NCBI GenBank assembly: GCA_050944435.1
Contig: JBMNRB010000001.1
Coordinates: 186,001 to 250,000, forward strand
Origin: Ruminococcus_G sp050944435
GTDB taxonomy: Bacteria > Bacillota > Clostridia > Lachnospirales > Lachnospiraceae
Direction: 5' to 3'
DNA length: 64,000 nt
In this document: positions 33,552-42,348 of the stretch, piece after piece
Layout: each line of letters begins with the position of its first letter
How positions within the stretch are numbered: position 1 is the first letter of the stretch
Made by a program: the position numbers and the translations under genes
Notes under the pieces: model-generated
What the model saw: only the letters and a program-made list of their open reading frames with translations
Told to the model about the DNA's origin: nothing
The model's database searches: none

Positions 33552-34529
33552 TCATTCCGAAGTCGGACGGGCCAGGGCAATGGAAGGATTGTTTTTAAAA
33601 GTTCTGGGTGTCTGCCCCATGATCTTTTTGAAGATTCTGGTAAAATAATTGGAATCGGGAATACCCACCCGCAGGGCGGCTTCGGTTATGGAAATTTCAT
33701 CATTCTGGAGATATTCCAGGGATTTGGCGATCCGAATCCGGTTCAGGTAGTCCAGCGGCGACAATCCCATTACCTCCTTAAATATACCGCGAAAATAACT
33801 TTCTGATAAAGAAGAAGCGGCAGCCATCTCTTTTACGGTAACGGGTTCCTGATAATGTTCCTCCAGAAAGATCAGAGAATTCAGAATCAGCTGTTTTTTC
33901 TGATCCTGCTGTTCGGGGAGCTTTTGAGGGACGCTGTTTCTGGCCCGTTTGAAAATTACCAGAATCATCTGCAGAATACCGGCTTTCATATATTCGCTGT
34001 CGAAGGCCAGGTTCATATGTTCCGCCTGGATGCGGTGCAGCAGTCCCACCACGTCCATGGCCTGCTGAGGAGGAAGATGCAGAACGCCCTGTTTAGTCAG
34101 GTTATCCGTGATTTTCCGGGATTCCTGATCCCGCGTCACATTTCTGAAGGGTGCGGTAGATAAGAGACTGTCCCACTGTTTTTTTACGTCGCCCAAGCTT
34201 GAAGGAATATTTTTTTCTTCAAAGGCCACATCGCTGACATATTCGGCGAACTGTCCCAGGCGTTCCGGAAAAAAATAGCAATTGACGATGCTGGCGGCAG
34301 AGTGCATGTAATAAGCGTGAGCTTCGTGGGGAGGAATCAGGAAAACGTCTCCTGCGATCAGGGGAACATCCACACCACGGAAACTGTGGATACATGTCCC
34401 TCGGGTGACCAGAGTAAATTCATAATAGTAATGCATGTGAGGCTTGATTTCAGCGCCGCTGTCATAATCTTCAAAGTTGACGTCGATGGAAGTGATGTTG
34501 GATGTAGGAAAATCATAATAAAAAGACAT
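33552..34529 (-). CDS. AraC-family regulator with cupin sensor domain
   Basis: 325 residues, ATG seven bases after GGAGG. Closest sister of the regulator at 31044 (start MSFYYDFPTSNITSID, cupin LIAGDVFLIPPHEAHAY, helix-turn-helix SYFRGIFKEVMGLSPLDYLN and DSNYFTRIFKKIMGQTPRTF). It is divergent from the dehydrogenase at 34754, whose promoter carries the shared bipartite element, and so should activate the dehydrogenase-isomerase operon. Confidence 0.92.
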   Translation of the reverse strand: MSFYYDFPTSNITSIDVNFEDYDSGAEIKPHMHYYYEFTLVTRGTCIHSFRGVDVPLIAGDVFLIPPHEAHAYYMHSAASIVNCYFFPERLGQFAEYVSDVAFEEKNIPSSLGDVKKQWDSLLSTAPFRNVTRDQESRKITDNLTKQGVLHLPPQQAMDVVGLLHRIQAEHMNLAFDSEYMKAGILQMILVIFKRARNSVPQKLPEQQDQKKQLILNSLIFLEEHYQEPVTVKEMAAASSLSESYFRGIFKEVMGLSPLDYLNRIRIAKSLEYLQNDEISITEAALRVGIPDSNYFTRIFKKIMGQTPRTFKNNPSIALARPTSE

Positions 34530-34642
34530 AGATACCTCCGGTTTATTATCTGCATCATAAAGGACGATTACTTTTTTGCTTATGTTATGCTTTAAAACTA
34601 TTTTAGCCTAGACAAGATCATATGTAAACAGGAAAAGTCGTT

Positions 34643-34698
34643 TTGTGCTATTATTTTGTTGAAATGTTATGTTGAGAACGAAAAAAGCATGATATAAT
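34643..34698 (+). promoter_or_regulatory. AraC-type bipartite element and promoter of the dehydrogenase operon
   Basis: TTGTGCTATT (34643-34652), 12 bases, TGTTATGTTGAG (34665-34676), then an extended -10 TGATATAAT ending at 34698. The second half-site covers the -35 region. It matches the element at 13036 in both half-sites and in spacing. Confidence 0.65.
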
Positions 34699-34753
34699 AA
34701 GCCCAGCAAAAGGAACAAGTTAACAAAGATGAAGAAAGAAAGGAAGCAAAGAC

Positions 34754-35767
34754 ATGAGTGATGTATTAAGAGTGGGTGTTGTGGGAACAGGCGCAATCGG
34801 AAGAACACATATTGAGAGAATCAATTGTATACTCCAGGGAGCGAAAGTGGTTGCCTGCTCCGATGTAAACGTGGAATTTGGAAAGAGTGTTGCGGAGAAA
34901 TACGGCTGCAAATTCTATGAAGACGGAGAAGAGATGATTGCCTCTGATGAAGTGGATGCAGTGGTTGTTACAACTATTGATGAGTTCCATGAAAAGTATG
35001 TAACGGCGGCCGTAAAAGCTGGAAAATTTGTAATGTGTGAAAAACCGCTGGCGCCGAAAGCTGATGCCTGCAAACGTATCATGGAGGCAGAGATGGCAGG
35101 AGGAAAACATCTGGTTCAGGTCGGTTTCATGAGAAGATATGACCCGGGGTACAATCAGTTGAAAAAGCTTCTGGATTCCGGTAAATACGGAGAGGCGCTG
35201 ATGGTTCACTGCTGTCACAGAAACGCAACCTGTCCGGACTACACCACAACGGCCATGTCCGTAGAAAATACCATGATCCATGAGATCGACGTGATGAGAT
35301 GGCTTCTGGGAGAAGAGTATGATGAAGTGGAAGTGGTATTCCCCAAGGCATCCAGAAAATCCACAGAAATCCTGAGAGATCCTCAGATCATGTATCTGAC
35401 TACGAAATCAGGGGTAAGAATCGATGTGGAGGCCTTTGTAAAATGCGGTTATGGTTATGACATTAAATGTGAAGTGTGCTGCGAAGACGGTACATTGAAT
35501 CTGCCGGAACCGGCCAACGCTATGGTTCGGACTAACGCAGCGAGAGTGACTCCGATCTGCACAGACTGGTCCGAGCGTTTCCCGGAAGCATATAATATTG
35601 AATTCCAGGCATGGATTAACGCCTGCAAAGAAAACAGAGTGGACGGACCGACCGCATGGGACGGATACGTGGGACAGGTTACTGCAACGGCAGCTTCCCT
35701 TGCAAGAGATACCCAGACAAAACAGAAAATCGTTCTGGAAGAATGCCCGGCATTCTACGCAAAATAA
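34754..35767 (+). CDS. Gfo/Idh/MocA-family oxidoreductase, inositol dehydrogenase-like
   Basis: 337 residues, ATG after GAAAGGAAG. N-terminal NAD-binding motif VGVVGTGAIGRTH, the family hallmark CEKPLAP near residue 95, and the catalytic block HEIDVMRWLLG with its Asp-His region near 178. GFMRRYDPGYNQ is particularly typical of myo- and scyllo-inositol 2-dehydrogenases (IolG). No other iol genes are adjacent except the TIM-barrel isomerase-like gene 31 bases downstream, so the polyol oxidised may be a different one. Likely activated by the divergent AraC protein. Confidence 0.88.
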   Translation: MSDVLRVGVVGTGAIGRTHIERINCILQGAKVVACSDVNVEFGKSVAEKYGCKFYEDGEEMIASDEVDAVVVTTIDEFHEKYVTAAVKAGKFVMCEKPLAPKADACKRIMEAEMAGGKHLVQVGFMRRYDPGYNQLKKLLDSGKYGEALMVHCCHRNATCPDYTTTAMSVENTMIHEIDVMRWLLGEEYDEVEVVFPKASRKSTEILRDPQIMYLTTKSGVRIDVEAFVKCGYGYDIKCEVCCEDGTLNLPEPANAMVRTNAARVTPICTDWSERFPEAYNIEFQAWINACKENRVDGPTAWDGYVGQVTATAASLARDTQTKQKIVLEECPAFYAK

Positions 35768-35798
35768 AACAGTAAAACGGCAGTAGGAGGAAGTACAT

Positions 35799-36746
35799 AT
35801 GTATTTATCAATCTGTACCGGCGTTTACGGCGAATTTTCCTATCCCGAAACGTTGGATAAAGTAAAAGCCCATGGACTTGATTACGTGGAGCTGTGTGTA
35901 GGAGGATGGGGCGGATATCCTCATGGCTATGCCACGGATCTGCTGGCAGACGAAAATAAATTAAAAGCATTTAAAGAAGAACTGGACAAAAGAGATATGA
36001 AAATATCCGCGTTCAACTGTTCCGGAAATCCGCTGGCTCCCGGCCCCATGGGCGAAAAGCACAGCAAGAGCGCTTATGATACGGTAACTCTGGCAGGAAA
36101 GCTGGGGGTAAAAACCGTAGTCATGATGTCCGGACTTCCGGCAGGGGCTCCCGGTGATAAAACACCCAACTGGGTGGTGGCGACCCAGTCTGTTCCGCCG
36201 GATAATCCCTATCTGGAAGAGGTTGTCCGCTATCAGTGGGAAGATGTGGCGATTCCCTGGTGGAAAGAGTTTGTAAAACATTGCCAGGCCAACGATGTAA
36301 AAATTGCCATTGAAGAATTTCCTGGACAGTTGGTTTATAATGTATCCACTCTTCTGAGACTGCGTGAGGCGGTAGGACCTACAGTGGGTATGAATTTAGA
36401 CCCGTCTCATATGATGATCATGGGAGCAGATCCTATTGCGGCGGCCAGAGCGCTGGGAGATGCGATCTATTACGTGCATGGAAAGGACGCCCGTATTGAA
36501 CGGGGACTTTGCGATGTGGATGGTCTTCTGGATAATCGTCATGTGGAAGATGTGGCGGAACGGACCTGGAATTATGTAGCCGTAGGATGCGGAAAAGATC
36601 TTCAGTGGTGGAAAGAATTCTTCTCAGTGCTGAGCATGGTGGGATACAAAGGCGTTGTATCGCTGGAAATGGAAGATCTGACCATGTCTGTGGAGGCTGG
36701 TGTAACTACTTCTATTGAGGCGTTGGAAGCGACAATCAGTAAATAA
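35799..36746 (+). CDS. Sugar phosphate isomerase/epimerase family TIM-barrel protein
   Basis: 315 residues, ATG after GTAGGAGGAAG, 31 bases past the dehydrogenase stop. It is an AP-endonuclease-2-like (xylose-isomerase-like) barrel: DYVELCVGGWGG early, the metal Glu in KIAIEEFPG, MNLDPSHMMIMGADP with Asp and His, IYYVHGKDARI with His, and the last Glu in VVSLEMED. Such enzymes include IolE, IolI and ketose epimerases. With an inositol-type dehydrogenase in the same operon it probably acts on the ketone formed. A terminator follows. Confidence 0.85.
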   Translation: MYLSICTGVYGEFSYPETLDKVKAHGLDYVELCVGGWGGYPHGYATDLLADENKLKAFKEELDKRDMKISAFNCSGNPLAPGPMGEKHSKSAYDTVTLAGKLGVKTVVMMSGLPAGAPGDKTPNWVVATQSVPPDNPYLEEVVRYQWEDVAIPWWKEFVKHCQANDVKIAIEEFPGQLVYNVSTLLRLREAVGPTVGMNLDPSHMMIMGADPIAAARALGDAIYYVHGKDARIERGLCDVDGLLDNRHVEDVAERTWNYVAVGCGKDLQWWKEFFSVLSMVGYKGVVSLEMEDLTMSVEAGVTTSIEALEATISK

Positions 36747-36765
36747 ACAAGAATAGTGCTAATAG

Positions 36766-36809
36766 TGCTGCGGGGAAACCGAAGGGTTTCCTTCGCAGCA
36801 TTTTCTTTT
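36766..36809 (+). terminator. Terminator of the dehydrogenase-isomerase operon
   Basis: TGCTGCG (36766-36772) with CGCAGCA (36794-36800) and inner GGAAACC (36774-36780) with GGTTTCC (36785-36791), then TTTTCTTTT. Confidence 0.88.
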
Positions 36810-36819
36810 GGAGGCAGAA

Positions 36820-36848
36820 TTGTAAAGTGAAAGTAAATATAGTATAAT
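36820..36848 (+). promoter_or_regulatory. Promoter of the SH3 lipoprotein-fabG-cupin operon
   Basis: TTGTAA at 36820-36825 and TATAAT at 36843-36848, 17 bases apart, starting right after the preceding terminator. Confidence 0.65.
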
Positions 36849-36879
36849 AGGAAAGAATTACAGCAAATGGAGGTGCACA

Positions 36880-37266
36880 ATGATAAGAAAAGCATGGAAA
36901 CTGATCATGATGGTTTTGTTATGCCTGTGGATTTTCTGTGGATGCCGTGGCTTATTTCCGCTGAATGAGGATCCTGTTGTGACAAATTCCGCCTCCGAAG
37001 AAAACGAAGAAGAGGAAGATGTAATTCCAGAAGAAAATGTGGTGAATCCGGTAGAAGTTCCGGAAGGTGTTGCCATGTACTGCAGTTCATCCGTAAATGT
37101 CAGAACCCTGCCGGGCATGGACGGGCAGGTTATCGGCTCCTTGGAGACCGGAGAAAAGGTTACGGTTACGGGGAAAGAAGGCGGATGGTACGAAATTACA
37201 TATAACGGAGAAAAAGCTTACGTATATGAAGATTATCTGACCGATGATTCACCGGAAGAAGAATGA
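36880..37266 (+). CDS. SH3-domain lipoprotein
   Basis: 128 residues, ATG after TGGAGG. A signal with lipobox IFCGC near residue 23 anchors it outside. A strongly acidic linker (EENEEEEDVIPEENV) leads to one bacterial SH3 domain of about 60 residues: SSVNVRTLPGMDGQVIGSL, WYEITYNGEKAYVYEDYL. Such domains bind peptidoglycan peptides. Its last codons overlap an upstream ATG of the fabG frame, and the three genes to 38385 are on one transcript. Its role beside two metabolic enzymes is not obvious. Confidence 0.85.
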   Translation: MIRKAWKLIMMVLLCLWIFCGCRGLFPLNEDPVVTNSASEENEEEEDVIPEENVVNPVEVPEGVAMYCSSSVNVRTLPGMDGQVIGSLETGEKVTVTGKEGGWYEITYNGEKAYVYEDYLTDDSPEEE

Positions 37267-37280
37267 GAGGAAATAGGACT

Positions 37281-38021
37281 ATGTTAGAAAACAAAGTAGC
37301 ACTGGTAACGGGAGCAAGCAGAGGAATCGGCCGTGCAATTGCGAAAAAGCTGGCGGCTCAGGGGGCGTATGTGATCGTCAATTACGTTCATTCGGCGGAA
37401 AAAGCAGAGGAAGTAGTAAAAGATATTACAGCAGCGGGCGGCAGTGCAGAAAGTTATGGATGTGATGTATCTGATTATCAGGCAGTGGGAAAGATGATAG
37501 AAGAACTCCTTGCAAAACACGGTCATATTGATATCCTGGTTAATAATGCGGGAATTACCAGAGATCAGTTTATTGGAAAGATCACTGAAGAAGCTTATGA
37601 TGAGGTAATGAACGCCAACTGCAAGAGCTGTTTTAACACCATGCACCATCTGGCGCCTCATTTTCTGGAGAGAAAAAGCGGCCGTGTGATCAATATGAGT
37701 TCCACTTCAGGCGTCCTGGGAAATGTGGCACAGGCTAATTATGCCGCATCAAAAGCAGCTATTATCGGGCTGACAAAGACCATGGCAAGAGAATGGGCTT
37801 CCCGGGGTATTACGGTCAATGCCATTGCGCCTGGCTTTATCAGAACGGATATGACGGAAGTGCTTTCCGATAAGATTAAAGAGAAAACCATTGCCAGAAT
37901 TCCCATGCAGCGCATGGGCGATCCGGAAGATGTGGCGGCACTGACTGCATTTTTTGCATCGGAAGAGGCGGGATATATTACAGGCCAGATCGTCTGTGTG
38001 GACGGCGGAATGGCAATCTGA
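37281..38021 (+). CDS. 3-oxoacyl-ACP reductase-like short-chain dehydrogenase, FabG type
   Basis: 246 residues from the ATG at 37281; an in-frame ATG at 37263 overlaps the lipoprotein stop and precedes the AGAGG site. All SDR elements are present: TGASRGIGRAIA for NADP, NNAGITRD, the active Ser in NMSSTSGVLG, YAASKAA with the catalytic Tyr and Lys, and APGFIRTDM. It reads closest to FabG of fatty acid synthesis, but it lies outside a fab cluster and between an SH3 lipoprotein and a cupin, so it may reduce another ketone. Confidence 0.88.
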   Translation: MLENKVALVTGASRGIGRAIAKKLAAQGAYVIVNYVHSAEKAEEVVKDITAAGGSAESYGCDVSDYQAVGKMIEELLAKHGHIDILVNNAGITRDQFIGKITEEAYDEVMNANCKSCFNTMHHLAPHFLERKSGRVINMSSTSGVLGNVAQANYAASKAAIIGLTKTMAREWASRGITVNAIAPGFIRTDMTEVLSDKIKEKTIARIPMQRMGDPEDVAALTAFFASEEAGYITGQIVCVDGGMAI

Positions 38022-38043
38022 GCAGAAACAGGAGGGATACATT

Positions 38044-38385
38044 ATGGTTAGAAAACCAGGAGTGAAGGTTGTGGAAGGCTTAAGAGGCGGTAAAGGAAGT
38101 GTGGAATTTCACTATATTCTCTCAGAAGAGGAATTAAACGGTCATGGCAAAATGTACGCCATGCTGCGCATCCTGCCCCACAGCAGTATTGGACGTCATC
38201 AGCATGTGGGAAACACAGAACCATATTATATATTGAAGGGTCATGGAATTTTTGAAGACAATGACGGAACCAGGACAGAAGTGGGACCGGGAGATGTGTG
38301 CGTGATCAATTTCAATGAGTCCCATTCCATTGAGAATCCTACGGATGAAAACCTGGATCTGATGGCATTGATTTATTTTGAGTAA
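38044..38385 (+). CDS. Small cupin-domain protein
   Basis: 113 residues from the ATG at 38044, seven bases after AGGAGGG. A single cupin barrel: first motif GRHQHVGNTEPYYILKG with His, His and Glu ligands, second motif GPGDVCVINFNESHSIEN with His. Metal binding is therefore likely. Stand-alone cupins of this size are sugar isomerases, dioxygenases or ligand sensors. Last gene of the lipoprotein-fabG-cupin operon; function unassigned. Confidence 0.85.
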   Translation: MVRKPGVKVVEGLRGGKGSVEFHYILSEEELNGHGKMYAMLRILPHSSIGRHQHVGNTEPYYILKGHGIFEDNDGTRTEVGPGDVCVINFNESHSIENPTDENLDLMALIYFE

Positions 38386-38395
38386 CGGGGGAAAC

Positions 38396-38450
38396 TTTAC
38401 CTGAATTTTACAGGAAAAAGATGATGAATTTTACCTGTGCTATATACAAT
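38396..38450 (+). promoter_or_regulatory. Candidate PhoP-box repeats and promoter before the Na/Pi symporter
   Basis: TTTACCTG (38396-38403) and TTTACAGG (38407-38414) are 11 bases apart, and a third copy TTTACCTG is at 38430-38437. TT(A/T)AC(A/C) repeats with 11-base period are the known design of PhoP/PhoB binding sites. A -10-like TATATA or TACAAT follows at 38441-38450 with no separate -35 box. Confidence 0.55.
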
Positions 38451-38461
38451 AGGAGATACGT

Positions 38462-40231
38462 ATGGATCTGTTTGATGTATTGACGATGCTGGGCGGTCTG
38501 GCCCTGTTCCTGTATGGAATGTCAGTGATGGGAGACAGCCTGGCAAAGCTGTCCGGCGGCAGGTTGGAAAAGACACTGGAAAAGCTTACCTCCAATCCTA
38601 TAAAGGCTGTGCTTTTAGGAGCCGCTGTCACGGCGGTGATTCAGTCTTCATCGGCTACCACTGTCATGGTCGTCGGTTTTGTAAATTCCGGAATTATGAA
38701 GCTGTCTCAGGCGGTGGGAATTATTATGGGAGCCAATATCGGCACCACCGTAACTTCCTGGATTTTAAGCCTTTCGGGAATCGAAGGCGGCAACATGGTG
38801 ACTCAGCTTTTGAAGCCTTCTTCCTTTGCACCAATTCTGGCAGTGATCGGAATTGCCTTGATGATGTTCGGGAGAGACCAGAAAAAGAAAAACATCGCGA
38901 CGATTTTACTGGGATTTACCGTTTTGATGTTTGGAATGGATACGATGAGCAATGCAGTGAAACCCTTGGCTGATGTGCCGGAGTTTACCGGAATTCTCAC
39001 CATGTTTTCCAATCCCATTCTCGGCGTGCTGGCAGGAGCCGTACTTACTGCGGTAATACAAAGTTCTTCCGCATCCATCGGAATTCTTCAGGCTTTATGC
39101 GTTACGGGTTCCGTGACCTATGGAGCCGCGATTCCCATCATTATGGGGCAGAATATCGGAACCTGTGTGACGGCCATGTTATCCAGTATCGGCGCCAGCA
39201 AAAATGCAAGAAGAGCCGCGTTGGTACATCTTTACTTTAATCTGATTGGAACGGCTGTTTTTATGACCCTCTTTTATCTTTGCAATGGGCTGCTGCATTT
39301 TTCCTTTCTTCAGGATGCGGCCAACGCAGCGGGAATCGCTGTTGTACACAGTGTATTTAACGTATTTGCTACGGCTGTTCTCCTTCCCTTCTCCAAGGGA
39401 CTGGAAAAACTGGCCTACCTTACGATCAAGGAGGATGAGAAGCAGGAGACGGCTCCGGAGGAAACCAGCGATCTTCTCCATCTGGACGCCCGTTTTCTGG
39501 ATCAGCCCGGTTTTGCAATGATTCAATGTAAAAGAGTTGCCGTGCATATGGCCCAGATGTCCCAGAGAGCTCTGGAAACAGCCATAAGTCTGATGGAAGA
39601 TTATCAGGAGGAAAAGGTCCGTGAAGTCCTTTTGCTGGAAGATCAGGTGGATCATTATGAAGATCAGCTTGGGACGTATCTGGTAAAATTAAGCGGTAAG
39701 AATCTGTCCGTAAAAGACAGCCATACTCTGTCCATGCTGCTTCACAGCATTGGGGATTTTGAACGTATCTCCGACCATGCGGTGAACATCATGGAAGGAG
39801 CACAGAAAATGCATGATAAGCAGCTTGCTTTTTCCAATAAAGCGTCAAAAGAATTGAGGACATTTACAGGAGCAATACGGGAGATTGTAAATACAGCGGT
39901 GGAAGTGTTTCAGAATGAGGACAGTCATCTGGCTCAGTATATCGAACCTTTGGAGGAAGTGATTGACGGCCTTCAGGAGGAGTTGAAGAAACGGCACATC
40001 AAAAGGCTGAGAAATGGAAAATGTACCATTGAACTGGGGGTCATTCTTTCCGATTTTATCACTAATTTTGAAAGGGTGGCGGATCACTGTTCCAATGTGG
40101 CGGTCTGTCTCATCCAGATACAGGCAGGAGGATATGATACTCACGAGTATCTGCATCTGCTCCGACAGTCCGAGGACGAAACTTATAAAGAAAATGTGAT
40201 GAAATATGCTCAGAAATACACACTGCCCTGA
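38462..40231 (+). CDS. Na/Pi-cotransporter family protein with PhoU-like domain
   Basis: 589 residues, ATG after TAGGAG. The N-terminal 310 residues are membrane-embedded with the duplicated signature TAVIQSSSATTVMVVGF and TAVIQSSSASIGILQAL of type II sodium-phosphate symporters. After a charged linker, residues 350-560 form a PhoU-like helical domain (HSIGDFERISDHAVNIME and FERVADHCSNVAVCL). It exchanges phosphate with sodium at the membrane. PhoP-PhoR genes follow without a terminator, so transport and phosphate sensing share an operon. Confidence 0.92.
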   Translation: MDLFDVLTMLGGLALFLYGMSVMGDSLAKLSGGRLEKTLEKLTSNPIKAVLLGAAVTAVIQSSSATTVMVVGFVNSGIMKLSQAVGIIMGANIGTTVTSWILSLSGIEGGNMVTQLLKPSSFAPILAVIGIALMMFGRDQKKKNIATILLGFTVLMFGMDTMSNAVKPLADVPEFTGILTMFSNPILGVLAGAVLTAVIQSSSASIGILQALCVTGSVTYGAAIPIIMGQNIGTCVTAMLSSIGASKNARRAALVHLYFNLIGTAVFMTLFYLCNGLLHFSFLQDAANAAGIAVVHSVFNVFATAVLLPFSKGLEKLAYLTIKEDEKQETAPEETSDLLHLDARFLDQPGFAMIQCKRVAVHMAQMSQRALETAISLMEDYQEEKVREVLLLEDQVDHYEDQLGTYLVKLSGKNLSVKDSHTLSMLLHSIGDFERISDHAVNIMEGAQKMHDKQLAFSNKASKELRTFTGAIREIVNTAVEVFQNEDSHLAQYIEPLEEVIDGLQEELKKRHIKRLRNGKCTIELGVILSDFITNFERVADHCSNVAVCLIQIQAGGYDTHEYLHLLRQSEDETYKENVMKYAQKYTLP

Positions 40232-40274
40232 CAGAGACTTGGCAGCGGAAGAAAAATAATACCGGAGGTTTGAA

Positions 40275-40952
40275 ATGGCGGCGATCTATGTTGTGGAAGA
40301 TGATCAGAATATCAGAGAGATTGAAAGTTTTGCCTTAAAAAATGTAGGATATGATGTGGAAGATTTTGACTGTGCAAAAACTTTTTATGAACGGCTGCGT
40401 CACAGAACCCCCATGTTGATTCTGCTGGACATTATGCTGCCGGACGAAGACGGTCTGTCTATTTTAAAGAATCTGCGGTCCCGTTCGGAAACGCGCAAGG
40501 TTCCCATCATTATGGTGACGGCAAAGACAACTGAAATCGATAAAGTAAAAGGACTGGATATGGGGGCGGACGATTATATGACGAAACCCTTCGGCGTGAT
40601 GGAACTGATTTCCAGAGTAAAAGCGCTGCTGCGCAGAAGCGCAGACGGGGGAGAGGAAAAATCACTGTCCATGGGCGATCTGGTTCTGGATAATGAAAAG
40701 CGTATGGTGTACGTGGACAACAAGCAGGTGGATCTTACCTTTAAAGAATATGAGCTGCTGAAGCTGTTGATGCAGAACGCCGGAATTGTTACCCCCAGAG
40801 ACATTATTTTGGACCGTGTCTGGGGCACAGATTTTGAGGGAGAGTCCAGGACGCTGGATATGCATATCAAGACGTTGAGACAGAAGCTGAAAAATGACGG
40901 CAAGTTTATCAAGACAGTCAGAAACGTGGGCTACATTATGAGCAATGAGTAG
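40275..40952 (+). CDS. phoP: OmpR/PhoB-family response regulator, PhoP-like
   Basis: 225 residues, ATG after CCGGAGG, 43 bases past the symporter stop. Receiver domain with VEDDQNIRE, phosphorylated Asp in LLDIMLPDEDG (about residue 53), and the Thr and Lys of VTAKT and TKPFG. The C-terminal winged helix (DLTFKEYELLKLLMQ, GESRTLDMHIKTLRQKL, FIKTVRNVGYIM) is of PhoB/OmpR type. The partner kinase overlaps closely. The PhoP name rests on the symporter context. Confidence 0.88.
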   Translation: MAAIYVVEDDQNIREIESFALKNVGYDVEDFDCAKTFYERLRHRTPMLILLDIMLPDEDGLSILKNLRSRSETRKVPIIMVTAKTTEIDKVKGLDMGADDYMTKPFGVMELISRVKALLRRSADGGEEKSLSMGDLVLDNEKRMVYVDNKQVDLTFKEYELLKLLMQNAGIVTPRDIILDRVWGTDFEGESRTLDMHIKTLRQKLKNDGKFIKTVRNVGYIMSNE

Positions 40953-40961
40953 GGGGCGCCT

Positions 40962-42296
40962 GTGAGAAAGAGAATACACAGTCAATTTATCGGGATAGCA
41001 GCGGTGGCAATTATTGCAACGCTGCTGCTGTCTGTCTGGGTTTTTTACGATTTATTTCAGGATCAAGTGCTGAGTGATCTGGAAACCTATGTGAATGTGG
41101 TAAAAGATACGATCAGTGAAGATGAACTTTCGGAAAACAGCCGGCGGTATGAAGAAGCGGACATCCGTTTTACCCTGATTCAGCCTGACGGGTCGGTGGC
41201 TTATGACAGTATGGTGGATTCTGAGACTATGGAAAATCACAGGGAACGGCCGGAAGTTGCCCAGGCGATGAAGGAGGGCAGCGGGTCGGCTATCCGAAAA
41301 TCAGAGACGCTGGACAAAAGTACGTTCTACTATGCCTTGAAACTGGACGACGGCAATGTATTGCGGGTGGCTAAGGAAGCGGGCAGCATCTGGAGCGTTC
41401 TGGAAAATGCGCTTCCGGTAATCGGGGTTATTGCGCTTTTGATTTTCATCGCCTGTATGGTACTTGCAAAAATTTTGACCAGAAGTCTTCTGTATCCCAT
41501 CGAGCAGATGGCGGGGGATATGGAAAATATTTTGGAGATAAAAACATATCCGGAACTGATGCCTTTTATTACGATGATACACAGTCAGCATCAGGATATT
41601 ATGAAAAACGCCAAAATGCGGCAGGAGTTTACGGCCAATGTTTCCCATGAACTGAAGACTCCCCTGACGTCGATATCCGGATATTCGGAGCTGATTGAAA
41701 CGGGAATGGCTTCCGATGAAGACGTCAGACGATTCGCCAGGGAAATACATAAAAATTCCAGCCGTCTGCTGACCTTAATCAACGATATCATACGTCTCTC
41801 AGAGCTGGATGTGGAGGACATGGATGTGGCATATACGGAGCTGAATCTTTACCAGCTGGCGGAAGCCTGTGTGGATATGCTGCAGATAAATGCGGAAAAA
41901 CATGATGTAATTCTCAGGCTGGAAGGGGGACCCTGTACCATCTGTGCCAACCGTCAGATGATAGATGAATTGATTTATAATCTCTGCGATAATGCCATAC
42001 GGTATAATAATCCAGGAGGAAGCGTTATCGTCAAGGTGTATAAGGAAAAGGATGAGACGGTGCTGTCGGTATGGGATACGGGAATTGGAATTCCAAAGGT
42101 CTACCAGAAACGTATTTTTGAACGGTTTTACCGGGTGGATAAAAGCAGGTCCAAATCCACCGGCGGTACAGGGCTGGGACTTGCCATTGTAAAACATATC
42201 GTTTCCCAGCATCACGCCCGCCTGGAGTTGGAAAGTGAAGAAGGCATCGGCACAAAGATCTGTGTATATTTTCCTAAAAACAGCAAAAGGGGATAA
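40962..42296 (+). CDS. phoR: Sensor histidine kinase, PhoR-like
   Basis: 444 residues, GTG start after AGGGGG, nine bases past the regulator stop. Two membrane segments at about 10-30 and 148-168 flank an extracellular PAS-like sensor that contains FTLIQPDGSVAYDS. A HAMP-like linker leads to the HisKA box FTANVSHELKTPLTSISGY and the ATPase boxes (IDELIYNLCDNAIRYNNPGG, DTGIGIP, GTGLGLAIVKHI). PhoR kinases respond to phosphate limitation through the transporter-PhoU complex; here the PhoU-like domain is fused to the upstream symporter. A shared terminator follows. Confidence 0.88.
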   Translation: MRKRIHSQFIGIAAVAIIATLLLSVWVFYDLFQDQVLSDLETYVNVVKDTISEDELSENSRRYEEADIRFTLIQPDGSVAYDSMVDSETMENHRERPEVAQAMKEGSGSAIRKSETLDKSTFYYALKLDDGNVLRVAKEAGSIWSVLENALPVIGVIALLIFIACMVLAKILTRSLLYPIEQMAGDMENILEIKTYPELMPFITMIHSQHQDIMKNAKMRQEFTANVSHELKTPLTSISGYSELIETGMASDEDVRRFAREIHKNSSRLLTLINDIIRLSELDVEDMDVAYTELNLYQLAEACVDMLQINAEKHDVILRLEGGPCTICANRQMIDELIYNLCDNAIRYNNPGGSVIVKVYKEKDETVLSVWDTGIGIPKVYQKRIFERFYRVDKSRSKSTGGTGLGLAIVKHIVSQHHARLELESEEGIGTKICVYFPKNSKRG

Positions 42297-42298
42297 AG

Positions 42299-42348
42299 AA
42301 AAAGGACATTTCAGAAGAATTTCTCCGATGAAATGTCCTTTTTGTTTT
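42299..42348. terminator. Bidirectional terminator between phoR and the polysaccharide deacetylase gene
   Basis: AAAAAGGACATTTCA (42299-42313) pairs with TGAAATGTCCTTTTT (42329-42343), with a T-run after the stem on both strands. Confidence 0.9.
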
